A DNA stretch of 64,000 nt from Dipetalonema caudispina (lineage: Eukaryota > Nematoda > Chromadorea > Rhabditida > Onchocercidae), in assembly GCA_013365325.1 (NCBI GenBank), contig JABVXV010000039.1:124001-188000 (forward strand), in the 5' to 3' direction. Position 1 is the stretch's first letter, and each line of letters starts with the position of its first letter. The notes beneath the pieces were generated by a model. It was not told the origin of the DNA. It searched no databases and worked only from the letters and a program-made list of their open reading frames with translations. Positions 43,113 through 62,405 of this stretch are shown piece after piece. The translations under genes were made by a program, and so were the position numbers.

Positions 43113-43180
43113 ACATACATATATATATATAATATATATGTATGTGTGTGTGTGTGTGTGTCTGTCTATGTCTGTGTATA
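43113..43180. repeat. Compound (TA)n-(TG)n microsatellite
   Basis: A TA-repeat tract (with one phase break) followed by about eleven TG units and degenerate TCTG/TATG units, about 0.3 kb upstream of the src-2 start codon. Confidence 0.85.
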
Positions 43181-43503
43181 TGTGTACTTACTACCTGGCT
43201 TTATCGTTTTGTGTAGTGCTGTACGCTCAAAAAATTTTGTTATCATCTAAAATTGTTCTCAATCTGTATTTGTTACAAGGGTTTAACCCTCGAATGGTAA
43301 CCTCTGATATATACAACAATCAGTACTATCTATTTTTTGGTGAAAAACGACAAATATTACGATTGTAATCCTGTAAATATTTTGGATTCAAAAGATATCG
43401 TCTAAAAAAAAAAAAATCTGTGATAAGTATTAACTTACTGTGCTTCATTGCCCTAAAATCATTGTATGGGCTAATATAATTGCATTGATTTTTTGGGCAA
43501 TAA

Positions 43504-51345
<7,842 letters not shown>

Positions 51346-51460
51346 ATTTATAAAGTATTATTTATTATTTATTATTCCTATTATTATTACAAATTATTTT
51401 TATTATTATTGCTATTATTATGTTTTATAACAATACTACGTATTATTTTCACACGTATAC

Positions 51461-51466
51461 AATAAA
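51461..51466 (+). promoter_or_regulatory. Candidate src-2 polyadenylation signal
   Basis: AATAAA, 116 nt after the src-2 stop codon, embedded in AATAAAATAA. Confidence 0.6.
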
Positions 51467-52559
51467 ATAATTCAAGTTTTAAGCAAATACAATGAATACG
51501 TCACATTAAAAAATCGATCATCAATTGAACTATTGCACGTAACACGTCTGATGATTAAGAAGAATGTAATGATAAAGTGAATAATACAAATTAAGCGTAA
51601 TATTTGGTAGATGTGAGAAGTTGATTATATGTATTATCAAAAAAAAATGGTCAAATTATTACTGATAAAAGAGGTAAATCCTTAGGAAAGGAACAGATTA
51701 GGTACAGAGATGTTGGAGTAGGAAGAAAAGAAAGATACGAGAAAACAGGTATAATGTGTAGGTTGATGAGGGTAAAAAATAGGAGAAATATTTCACGTAA
51801 CACGTGAAATACGGAGAAGGATAAAAAGTTAGTTTGTTTGATTCTACAGTCAAATTTCACTTCTTTTTAAGGCTTTTAATGGTAAATAATTCATTCGTCA
51901 TTTTAAATGTTACATAGATTTTACATCATTTACACTTTATTCTCGTAAAATTAAAATGAAAAAAATATGGTCGATACGAATTCCTGCGATCGTTTAGTTA
52001 GCAAATATTAAATTAGACTTAATGTTGGATTAGATATATTGCAATAATATCGATTATGTTTTTATGCAAATTATGACTATACATTGACTTTACATTTTAT
52101 GATAAATTACGACTTATACGCTGATTGTTTTCATTGTGAATTTACTTTCTAAAGTGATATTTGTGGGAGAAGTTAAAAGATTGTTTTAATTTTGGAGGAT
52201 TTTGAAGAAGGCAAATTTTACGTAACCTTTTTACGTTTGTAACGTCAAACAAATATACATGAAGCATTAGAGAATAAGGAATCATTGATTGGTTCTTTTT
52301 TTTTTTTTTTATAAGGAATATTTATCGATTTCAATCTTTCTACGTCAACATTTCCATAATTTTGCTAATATCGCATAAATGCAAAATGCTAACATTATTC
52401 TATAGCTTTTTTGATCATCTAATAAATACGGAATCTATTTGGAAAAAATTAACAAAATGATTGATCTATGATTTGTATTTTAATATTATGATTAATTCAA
52501 GTAATAAGATTACAGAGTGAAGAATACACCAATACGATCAAAGAAGTGTAGTACAAAAT

Positions 52560-52769
52560 ATGCCGCCTCATTTTCGCAGTTATAGAAATCTTCGTAAACA
52601 AATGTTACCATTTCCAGCGAAGAAAAGTTTCATCAAATATAGCAATTTGGCACGAACCAATATTCAAAATCCTGCTAATCGAGAAAAAATTATTTTTCAA
52701 CAATTACATATTCGTGAAATTCGATATTCTGAATTGAATTTAGAGATATTTCGATATTTCCTTGTATGA
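52560..52769 (+). CDS. Small hypothetical protein (69 aa)
   Basis: An ATG-to-stop frame of 69 codons that is basic (MPPHFRSYRNLRKQMLPF...) and less homopolymeric than its surroundings, which gives it some coding character. I see no domain, signal peptide or membrane segment and no homologue I recognise. It could be a genuine short gene, a terminal exon or a chance frame in the src-2/SRP19 spacer. Confidence 0.3.
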   Translation: MPPHFRSYRNLRKQMLPFPAKKSFIKYSNLARTNIQNPANREKIIFQQLHIREIRYSELNLEIFRYFLV

Positions 52770-53748
52770 AGGAATGTTTTTTTTTTTTTTTTTCTTTTTT
52801 TCTTTTTCCTTTTTTTTTCGATATTCATTATTTAATTTACTGCTATTAGTAATGTAATTATTGTTTGTTCATAAAGATATATGATTGATTATATGGAATA
52901 AATTTAGTAAAGTTAGCAGTATTAAATATCTTCCTTTTGTAATGATCATAAAAGTTTGACTAATTTGGATAAGACAATCTTTGGCCAAGTTAGTAGTATC
53001 AAACATTTGTTGAACAGAATTGCCTATTAGGCCTTAATTTCATAAAGGCTTGGCTGACTTAAACAAGATAATGGATTTGTTAGAAACTTTTAGTTAACAA
53101 AAGAAAATATAATAACGCACGGTGGATTCAATTTCGATTCGTATGTTCACTATTTTATTTATTGCCAATGATGATATGAAGTGTTCTGTTTGAATAGCTG
53201 TTCAAAAGTTATAAGTTGACCTCTTCAGAGGTCATAAGATCATCTAGGCTTATCTAATATGTTACGCAATGGTAACACTTATGTCCCGTTTCTTAAAGGA
53301 AGTATGAAATATATGCCATCGAATCATCCCTTTAAATGTAAAATTTCTAGTATATAGCACAACTTCTGTAACACTAAAACTTCTGGATTTATATCTCTTC
53401 GTCGACACAATGTTTGCCATTACCATTTTCAAAGTTTGCAGGGATTTTTAATATGATAATTTTTGAAAAAAGTCAGAGTAATAAGCTTTTTCCTTGAAAT
53501 GGAAGATCTTTATTTTAAAAAAACGACCTAAAAATTAAACCATCTTAAAGGCCTTGAAGAACTAAAGCTCAAGGTTTACAAAAAAATAAGCTAACATAGA
53601 AAGTCCAACCATATTCATATCACAATGATCTTCACCAAAAATTCTTTTTCATCTATTTGAAATTCCTTTACATTAACAACAGCATGACATGTACAGTCAT
53701 ATTTTTAGATATACGGACTTGATTAAACAATATACAAAAAAAAAGATC

Positions 53749-54796
53749 TTATCGCTTCTTCTTTTTATTGGCCTTCCCGCCACCAATTCCGCCACCTGAA
53801 GAAGCTTGTGATGTTGTCCCACCACCAACTTGACGTGTTTTCAATTTTGGCACCATTTCACATGCGTATAACATCAGTGACATCCCTATAATAATGCATA
53901 ACCCTAAAAAAATTACAATAAATAATTAAAAAGTTCGTAAAGTCGAAATTTCCAAATCTAACGAAGCATTCATTAATGCTTACTCGTTGGGAATTTCTGA
54001 TCATACAGAGAACCATCATCATTCCTCAATTGTACTCGTACTCTTCCTTGAGAATTAGCATCACGATTCGGATCCAAAGGGTGCATTTTCTGCTTCTGAA
54101 AATGAAGCAATACGATAAATAAATCAATTAAGCAGATAGAATAAAATGGAGATGAGCAAAATAACTGAATTTTTGTAAATCGATCAAATTTAAGAGGGAA
54201 AAAATTTGGTAGAAAAAATAAGTTTGTTTCATTCAAAATATCATTTACACTCATATACAACTTGTTAACAACATAATTTGAAGATATAGCATTTTCGAGA
54301 AAGTGAAAGATATCATCTGAATTTCACAAACTGATCGAAAAATTTGCTATACCATACGATTAGAGGTAAAGGCGTACAAACAGAATGATAGATGATATTA
54401 ATAAATTGGCATAAAAGTACTTCAAGTTTAACTTTCATGCCAGCATTTGACAAAATATCGAAGATTTCTTGTGCTGTTGGTGAATCCACGGCCTTTAAAA
54501 TATTTTGTTTAGTAGTAAAAAAGTTTTTTAAAAAATAAAGATAAACAATTATATCAAGCCTTATTATTAGCATGCTTAATGATCAAAAATATTAATTGAG
54601 AATGAAAAAAAGAAGTGGAGAAATTTTAAATCTTTTTAAAATGCTAAAATATTGTTTAATCTGAATAATATCATACCTTATTTTTGCTCACTCGTCGCCC
54701 TTGTGCAACAGTCTTTCGAGAATTCATATACAACGGATATATGCATATCCATCGACATTCATCACTTAATGCTTTTGTCTTGTACTGTACAGCCAT
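53749..54796 (-). CDS. SRP19: SRP19, signal recognition particle 19-kDa subunit
   Basis: Four exons in phase (54796-54677, 54492-54421, 54095-53984, 53885-53749) give 146 aa, against about 144 in human. The N-terminus has WICIYPLYMNSRKTVAQGRR, the RNA-binding signature. It is followed by KAVDSPTAQEI, GRVRVQLRNDDGSL and MLYACEMVPKLKTR, and a Gly-rich tail ending KANKKKKR. SRP19 binds helices 6 and 8 of 7S RNA and prepares the SRP54 site during nucleolar assembly. For the last exon I chose the acceptor at 53886-53888 (TTATTATAG) over an upstream AG because it restores the family's FPS-R-MLYA spacing. A TTTTACAG acceptor one base before the ATG suggests SL trans-splicing. Confidence 0.96.
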
Positions 54797-55322
54797 ACTG
54801 TAAAAGGATATATGGTAAAATACATAAATTAATGTACGGTAGTTGTACGGTGATTAGATTAAAGAATGACGAATACGAGAAAAAACAATTAAAAAATAGG
54901 GAAAATGATATTGAATAATGATAAATGAATGAATAATATGTTTAGAAGAGGAACAATGAAAGTGACTGAGAACTCCTGGAGAAAATATAACCGCTTGAGA
55001 AGAAGTTACAAGTTGCAGGGGTAACTTTTATATTACGAGATACACAACTCCCTTCATGTAGGATCGTTTCGAATTTAGTCAAAAGAAGAGGTCGGAACCA
55101 TGAAGTACCACTTTGATGTTGCCGGACTTACTATGATTGCTAGTGATTTTTTTTCGGATTGTTTAATTCAGGTCAATTTTAAGAAGGTTAGGGTGGTATT
55201 AGAGTAGAATTGCTGGTTAACTTCAGGTCAATTTAGAATTTGTCATTGTTTTGAAATGATTAAATATGTGTAATTTGTGTATTACTTCAAGTATTTACAT
55301 TGTAAATTTAATAACGATACAG
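54797..55322. other. Divergent promoter region SRP19 / DDX54
   Basis: 526 bp between two start codons pointing apart, so likely a shared bidirectional promoter of two housekeeping genes. TTTTACAG directly before the SRP19 ATG (minus strand) and ATACAG directly before the DDX54 ATG are candidate trans-splice acceptors. Confidence 0.6.
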
Positions 55323-58300
55323 ATGGATAGTGGTGAAGTGGGATGCAGTTCGGATACGGAAGAATTGTATGATGCTTTGAAAAGTGCTCAGAATCGAAAG
55401 CAACGACAAGCTGGAGGATGGCAAACTATTGGTATGTTTCAGTTATTGATGGTTGGAAATTTGTTAATGTTATTTCTTAAAATTATTTCTTAAAATTACT
55501 TTTTTTTTGCACAAATTTTTGATTATTTTTTAATGGAGAAAAAAGAATGATAATTTGGTAATAATCTAAAGTTTAATTTAAAATATCTTTTCCAATGTTA
55601 TATCGAAAGAGTAAGTTTGATTATATTTTTGCTTTTTGTCCTTTTTTTTTTTTACCAATCTGATAAAATATTTCTCGATAGGTTTGAATCATACGGTTTT
55701 CAAAGGAATTCAGAAAAAAGGATTTCGTCAACCTACACCAATTCAGCGTAAAGCAATACCGTTAATTATCGATGGAAAAGGTTAAAGTTTCATTTTCATT
55801 TGTATGCTGAAGTTATCTGCTTTTTGTATGTCCTTTACTTTTTCTCTTGTCCAGCTATTTGAAAATGAATCTCAAGGTTCAAAAAAGAAAAATCACAGAC
55901 TTTGAATTTTTTTTTCACCATTAGAATGTTTGATTATTTGCTTTTGCTAATAGCTTGATTGCTATATTAGATGAAAACAAAAGGAAGTTATGTTGCAAGC
56001 TATAAAGCCATTGCTTTTAATGAATGTTTTTAGGGATTTGTTTATTTGATCTTTGCATGAATTGTAGTAATTTAGTGTTATTTGTAGATATTGTTGCTAT
56101 GTCAAGAACAGGAAGTGGAAAAACAGCAGCTTTCGTCATCCCAATCTTGCAAAAATTAAAAACTCGCGATATGAAAGGCATCCGTGGTTTGATCATTGAA
56201 CCAACACGAGAACTAGCGATGCAAACGTTCACTGTAGTTAAGGAGGTTGATATTTTCTTCTGATTATTAGTTTGTAGTAGTATAGCACCAAGCAAAATAA
56301 GAAGGTCATTGGCTATATATATATCTGCAAGATTGCATATGTTAGTTCTAGTTTAGTTTTTCAAGGACCAAACATATCTTAATTTAGAGTTCGATGATAA
56401 ATTAATGGGAATCTCATTGTTTTTCTTTATTTTCACAAATATCCGGATTAATTCTTTGTTTTCAGCTGGGAAGGTTTACTGGTTTGCGCTGTGCAGTTTT
56501 GGTGGGAGGTGACCGTATCGAGGAACAATTTCAAGCTGTCCATGAAAAGCCGGATATGTAAATCTCTTTCATATTTATTCGAATCAACACTTTCCCATAT
56601 ATTTCCAGTATTTATATTTTTTTCATATTCATGCAAGCATTTATAAGTTTTTCAAGGATTTAAAGATTTAATTTTAGCGTTATTGCAACACCTGGACGTT
56701 TGCTGCATGTTATTGTTGAAATGGACTTTCGTCTATCTGCAGTGCAGATTATTGTATTTGACGAAGCGGACCGCTTATTTGAAATGGGCTTTGCTGAACA
56801 ACTTCACGTAGGTTTTTATCATTCGCTGCAGAAACTACATCAACCAAAAATTGTTTATTATTAAGAGCATCAGAAATTTACTTCTTATTTTGCGACTTAG
56901 CTTGTCAAATTAACCCGTATCATCTATATGCACCTGATATAACTTCCTATGTAGATAGTTTGTATCAGAAGCTTCTCAAGCAAGTAATAATGCTAGCCGT
57001 AATGTCGATTATTTTTTGTGGAAGTTAAGCGTTTCCATAAAACAAACCGGCATATCGAATCAGGAAGCTTCTCAACTCTAAAAATTCTTTTGTTTTTACA
57101 AAGGTCATCATAATAGCATTCAGTGTATTTTAAGGAAGTGTTGAAACGACTACCGGAAAATCGACAGACTTTGCTTTTCTCAGCCACTCTTCCAAAGAGT
57201 ATTATTGCTTTCTCGAAGGCGGGTCTTTCAGATCCAGTTCTAGGTACTTCGTCAATTAATCTGTTTGTAGTTTTTGTCACAGATTAGCGGTTGCATCTTG
57301 AAATTCGTCAAATTTTAATGGATCTCTCAAATTTTCATCGCTCATTTTTGTAGCGAATAAAATCGTAAAAAAATCTGCAAATTTTCTAATAGAAATTAAG
57401 TGAACTTTTGTCTTATTATTTCATCTTATTAAGAAAGCGTGAACGAAAATGAAGTTTAAAGTTTTTTTTTTTCTTCAGTTCGACTTGATCTTGCTGAGAA
57501 GATAAGCGACAAGCTATCGATGGTATTCTTGCACTGTCGTGCAGATGATAAATTAGCGGCATTTTTACATCTTGCTCGTGAAGTTATAGCAGCAAATGAG
57601 CAAACCGTTGTTTTTTGTGCAACAATGAAACATGTTGAATATCTGGCAGCAGTTACGGAAAAAGCTGGAATCGATTGTGTGGTGTTGTACAGCCAACTGG
57701 ACCCTGTTGCGAGGAATATTAACATTCAAAAGTAAAAATTTGCTATAACAGTTTGCTGCAACAGTGATATAACAGTTCTGCGGAAGTAAATAGATGTAAT
57801 ATGTTCATACCGATTCCCTCTATAGCAGTGGTTATATGTCATACCGCTTTGATTGATGTGTTTCAGGGATAAATTCCGAAAATTTTTCTTTTGTCTATAA
57901 GAAATGGATTTGCAGATTTCGCAAGAAGGAATGCTCCTTATTAATTGTCACGGACATTGCGGCTAGAGGAGTCGATATCCCGCTACTGGATGTTGCTATA
58001 AATTATCATTTTCCCCCGAAACCGAAACTCTTTGTTCATCGTGTTGGTGAGACCTTAATATTTTATTTCTCATAAATAAACTAAGTAAGATTTCCTGTTA
58101 AATTCTCAGCTATTTATTTACTTTAGGTAGAGTTGCTCGTGCTGGTCGTTTCGGAAAATCCATCAGCTTATTCGGTACTGACGAAGTGCCATATGTAGTC
58201 GATCTCTTCTTGTTCCTGAATCGCCCATTAAAGTTTGCAACAACTAATTCAGTTAACAAAGGTAAACGTTTTACCAATTTTATTAATGATTCTAATCAAT

Positions 58301-61157
58301 ACTTTATTAACAGACTTTAATTAATTTTAAATTCTCAATAATTTTAATCAAGAGGATACGCATGATTAGTCGGAATCAGGATTAATTTAGTTATAAATTT
58401 TACCAATGGCAGAAAACTTCTAATACGATTTAGTTTTCTATTCCAGATGAGGCGTTGATTGGAACATTTCCAGATCATATCATTGATAGAGAAATTGATT
58501 TCCTAAAGAATATACATGACAATTCGGATGAACTGGTAAGCTTTAAGATTCTTATCGACATCACTCAACTACTTTCTTATCGACGTCACTTATTTGAATT
58601 AAAATTCAAAATTCCAGGATGAACTCCTGAAAAAATCAGAAAATGCCATGCAGAAATACAAGAAAACTCGTCCACAACCATCAGCGGAATCAGTACGTCG
58701 AGCAAAAGATGAGATCAAGGAAGCATTATTCAAGGCTTCGGTACATCCACTTCTGCAGCAGGAAACACCGGAAGAAACTGTCAGACAGTCGTTACTTCGA
58801 GATTTGCACAATTTTAAGTCAACGACGGTATATAAAATTTTTCTAAATTTTTTGCTTGCTATCATGATTGCTTGAAAATGAATACATGTAGAAGGGAAGA
58901 AGATAATGCGTTACTGAAGAGATTAGATGTTTAATCTTTTATCGAGTCATGGATTAAAGTATATTCAAGATATTTTTTTCCGAAATAAACTTCTTTTTCT
59001 AGTTTAGAAATAATATATCTCTCATCTGCTGTCTCAATTAATATACCTAGATTAAGACTTAATATTTTAGTCTTGCTTCAACTGTTGAGGTTTGAAATGA
59101 AAGGAATTTGGCGAAGACTTTATCATTTTATTCGTAATTTTTAATTGCAGACCATCTTTGAAATTCAAAGTGGCAGTAAGGCTTTATCAGCATCTGTTAT
59201 GAAGGAGAAACGTAAAGCCCATCAGAGTTATATACACTCTAAAACTGATTCGGATAAGTACGCTGATCTCGACCAGTCAGAAATAACTAATTCTGCATTT
59301 GAACCAACCGAAGATGCCCTAGTAAGTTTAACCAGCATAAATCTAAATCTTTCGTATTTTCATCTGTGTAGATTCCACCATTTCCTAACTGATATCTTCT
59401 TTATTTTTTTCTATAAAAATGAAAAGTAGTCTTCAAAACCTTGAAATGTACACCGCAGCGTGCTGAAATAAAGAATTTAACTTAACGCTATGGACTGCAG
59501 GGTTTTTTATCACTTAGGGCCACCCGTTCAATGTCGTATTTGTCTCTACGAGTGCAGTATATGATTACGTATCATATCTATAATCTCTATTAATTTCCTT
59601 CAAGCGATAACGGTATTTCTTGAACTATTTCATGAACGAATGTATTTTTTGAACGAATTTCAGAAAAATACATTTCAAACGGTGATAAGAAATACGAAAT
59701 TTTCGGCAACAAATGCTTTAACGCAGAAAAAGTACAACGGAAGAAAACGAAAAGCTGATGAGCTCTTAGAAGAAAAGAGAAAACATTTTATCGGTAACTG
59801 TTTTGAATTTCAACATGCCCTTCGCTACTCGCATGACCAAAAGTTTTGAAATGGTTATCTTGTTTTTAATTTAGATAAAATGTTCCGCACTACGGCATTT
59901 TCGATGTTACTTCGGAGAAATTAAAGTCATTAGAAAGATTCAGTTAAAAAAAAAAAAAAAAACGACATCAGCTGTTTTTAGCTTATGCACCTGCGGAAGC
60001 AAATGCAGAACGTGGCTTGGAAGTGGATCGTGATTTCAACGCCTTAGCTAAAGCAAGCACTATAGAAATTCTTGCTGACGATGAAGTCGGTTTGTATAAG
60101 CAGGAGAAACACAAGAAATGGTTAGTTTTGATTTCTTCTTTCGAAATTCACAATTTCCAATATTCAAAAACACTGAAGGAACTTCAAATATGACTAAATG
60201 TTACAAAACTTAGTATCGTGAAAGATTCAAAAAGGAGCATTCCAATTAATAAAGAAAATCAGCGATACATTTCGAAATGCACGTTTTGATGTTTTGCTTG
60301 TTTGGTTTTATGATATATAACACTTATTCACGATTTTTTGATGAGTGCATGACCTAATATTAAACTTCTTAAAAATTTGGAAGTAATTTTGTTTTGTACT
60401 TCAATGTATAGCATAAGCCAGTTATCAGCGCTTTTCAATGTGTCAGAAAAAATTGTCATTTTAGGGACAGAAAGCTGAAGAAATTTGTTGGTGATAGTGG
60501 TGACGATTCAAAGAAAATACGTACAGAAGATGGAACTTATCTGCCAGCGACGTACAAAAGTGGTCGTTATGAGAGATGGCAGAAGAAACAAAAGTTGGAA
60601 TATCAGAATAATGATGATGAAGAGACGACTGACATAAAAATAAAGCAACACGATTTTAGGGTATGTTATTTTCATATTTCAGTTATTATATTATTCCGTT
60701 CGAACAAGCCTTGCTAAATTTTGATCAGATACATTTTTGTTTGTTTTTGAAAGCAGTCTTCAAGGAAATGATTTACTTTTGTAGAAGAGGTGACAGAACG
60801 GAATTGAAAAAGTTTACCTAAAATAGGTCTAGTACAGGTGTCAAGACTGCTATCAAATTTGAAGGAACTTCGAACTTTCGAAGTGATCACACTGAAAGCA
60901 AGATCATCCTTGTAGTAGTTGAATTATCTTTTGTAAGAATCATACTCTTGTGTATTCAGAGGCGTAACGGTAACCGAAAACGAAGGGGGCGAAATAAAAC
61001 AGGAAGTAAAGAAGAAAGAGGGCCACGTTCTGAGCTGAAAACTTCTGAACAAATCCTGAAACAGAGGAATAAAAAAGCAAGAATTCAGTCATATCAAGCC
61101 TATAGAAAACAGCAAAATTTGAAGAAAAAAAGCTTCAATGGAAAACGAAAGGGTTGA
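55323..61157 (+). CDS. DDX54: DDX54/Dbp10 DEAD-box RNA helicase
   Basis: Sixteen exons in phase (55323-55431, 55682-55780, 56088-56245, 56466-56557, 56678-56807, 57135-57243, 57479-57731, 57916-58046, 58127-58261, 58447-58535, 58618-58827, 59151-59321, 59664-59793, 59982-60120, 60465-60660, 60960-61157) give 782 aa. All helicase motifs are intact: Q motif [14 protein letters not shown], Walker [19 protein letters not shown] in [38 protein letters not shown]. The DBP10CT region follows ([33 protein letters not shown]) and a Lys/Arg-rich tail. Neighbourhood and order match human DDX54 along its length. The role is 60S rRNA maturation in the nucleolus. An upstream in-frame ATG exists at 55266; 55323 is preferred because an AG acceptor abuts it and the MDSGEV start is hydrophilic. 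Confidence 0.96.
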
Positions 61158-61239
61158 TTAGTCTTGCTGAATGTTCCGATATGACTGTTTTGCTATGTTT
61201 TTTGCAGTTGTGACCTTTCGTTGTTTGTTAGCTTTGTTA

Positions 61240-61245
61240 AATAAA
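61240..61245 (+). promoter_or_regulatory. Candidate DDX54 polyadenylation signal
   Basis: AATAAA 83 nt after the DDX54 stop codon, the usual distance for a short nematode 3'UTR. Confidence 0.65.
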
Positions 61246-62330
61246 ATACTATTTAATTGCAAGTGGTATGTGTCATTTCATTTCCGGTAGTTAATCATGT
61301 AAAAGTTGACTTAGTGGAGTGAAAATTTCGGGGGCTTAACTTCTCACAGTTAACCTTTTTAACTGAAGTTGCTACCAAATCACACATGCATCACACATAA
61401 AGACTACATTATTCCTGTAGGTAGCACGGGAATGATTTTGACATTATATCAAGAGACGGGAAGGAGTGACATGATATAACATTGATTTAGATAAGGATGG
61501 CAGTTTTTTTATAAAATTTCATAGTAAAGCAAAATTACAGCAACTATTAAAGGCATGAAGAATGTTTTTTTTTTCAAAGCAGAACTTTCAGTAAGTCAAA
61601 TCAATTAGGTTTTCAAATGGACTTGATCAAATCAATTTCTTATACTTAAAAATTATAAATTAAATCACTCACTTACTTATAGAATAAATATAAAGCTCAA
61701 CATGTTACAATATTCTATCAGTAATGAATTTTGCATATTTTAATTGGCTTTATGATTTAAACAAAAGATACATAAAAAAAAAAAAAGATACTCATTAATC
61801 AGAGTGATAGATATTTTCCACCGATAATATTATAATTTCCAATTTTTCACAAAATAATTCTAATTTTATTTTCATATCGATATCGTTATTTTCAATTTTT
61901 CCAAGCAAATTTATCATTACAAATTCATATATTTAAATTAATTTAAAAGTTAATATATTCAATATATCAATTGCTATACATATCGATTACTTAAGTAAAA
62001 GAAATATTGCATATTGGAATTACAAGAAATATTTGCTTACATTATTTTGTTGTTGTAATGTCATCATTTATTGAAGGGTTGCCATAGAAACATTGCATTA
62101 CAAACAGAATATTAGCTAAATGTTAAAGTAATGTATTGGTATGGATAAGTAATTCTTAGCTAATAAAATTCTTTTCAATAAAATTTTTCATAATATAATT
62201 TTTTCAGAGGAATTAAAGATTAAGTTATTGTATAAATTATATTACATTCTTTTTGTACAATTAAATAATTTCCTTCCTTTTTTTTTTCTGTTTTTTTTCT
62301 TTTTTTTTTTTGTTTAGCATTAAATTAGGT

Positions 62331-62336
<6 letters not shown>

Positions 62337-62366
<30 letters not shown>
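62337..62366. repeat. T homopolymer before the coiled-coil gene
   Basis: About 30 consecutive T about 40 bp upstream of the ATG at 62406. It could serve as a polypyrimidine tract for a trans-splice acceptor, though no AG abuts it closely. Confidence 0.7.
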
Positions 62367-62370
<4 letters not shown>

Positions 62371-62405
62371 ATGATGAATATGAAAAATTATTTATGAAGT
62401 GAAAA

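Larger units (their letters stand above)
42527..43503. other. RSL24D1 3'UTR and src-2 upstream region with microsatellites
   Basis: Between two plus-strand genes. It contains two TG-rich microsatellites (about 42889-42945 and 43113-43180). An open frame at 42581-42871 (plus) overlaps the UTR and lacks any recognisable domain. Confidence 0.6.
51346..53748. other. Convergent intergenic region src-2 / SRP19
   Basis: 2.4 kb between two stop codons. The src-2 3'UTR has TTA-rich repeats (51351-51420) and AATAAA at 51461. One small open frame (52560-52769) is listed separately. Otherwise I see no gene, and SRP19's poly(A) region lies at its right end. Confidence 0.55.
61158..62405. other. Intergenic spacer DDX54 / coiled-coil gene
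   Basis: 1.25 kb. The DDX54 3'UTR has AATAAA at 61240. The rest is AT-rich and ends in a T-homopolymer block (about 62337-62366) just before the next start codon. No gene seen. Confidence 0.6.

Noticed and set aside
56017..57280. Minus-strand frames in DDX54
   Set aside because: They are antisense shadows of helicase exons.
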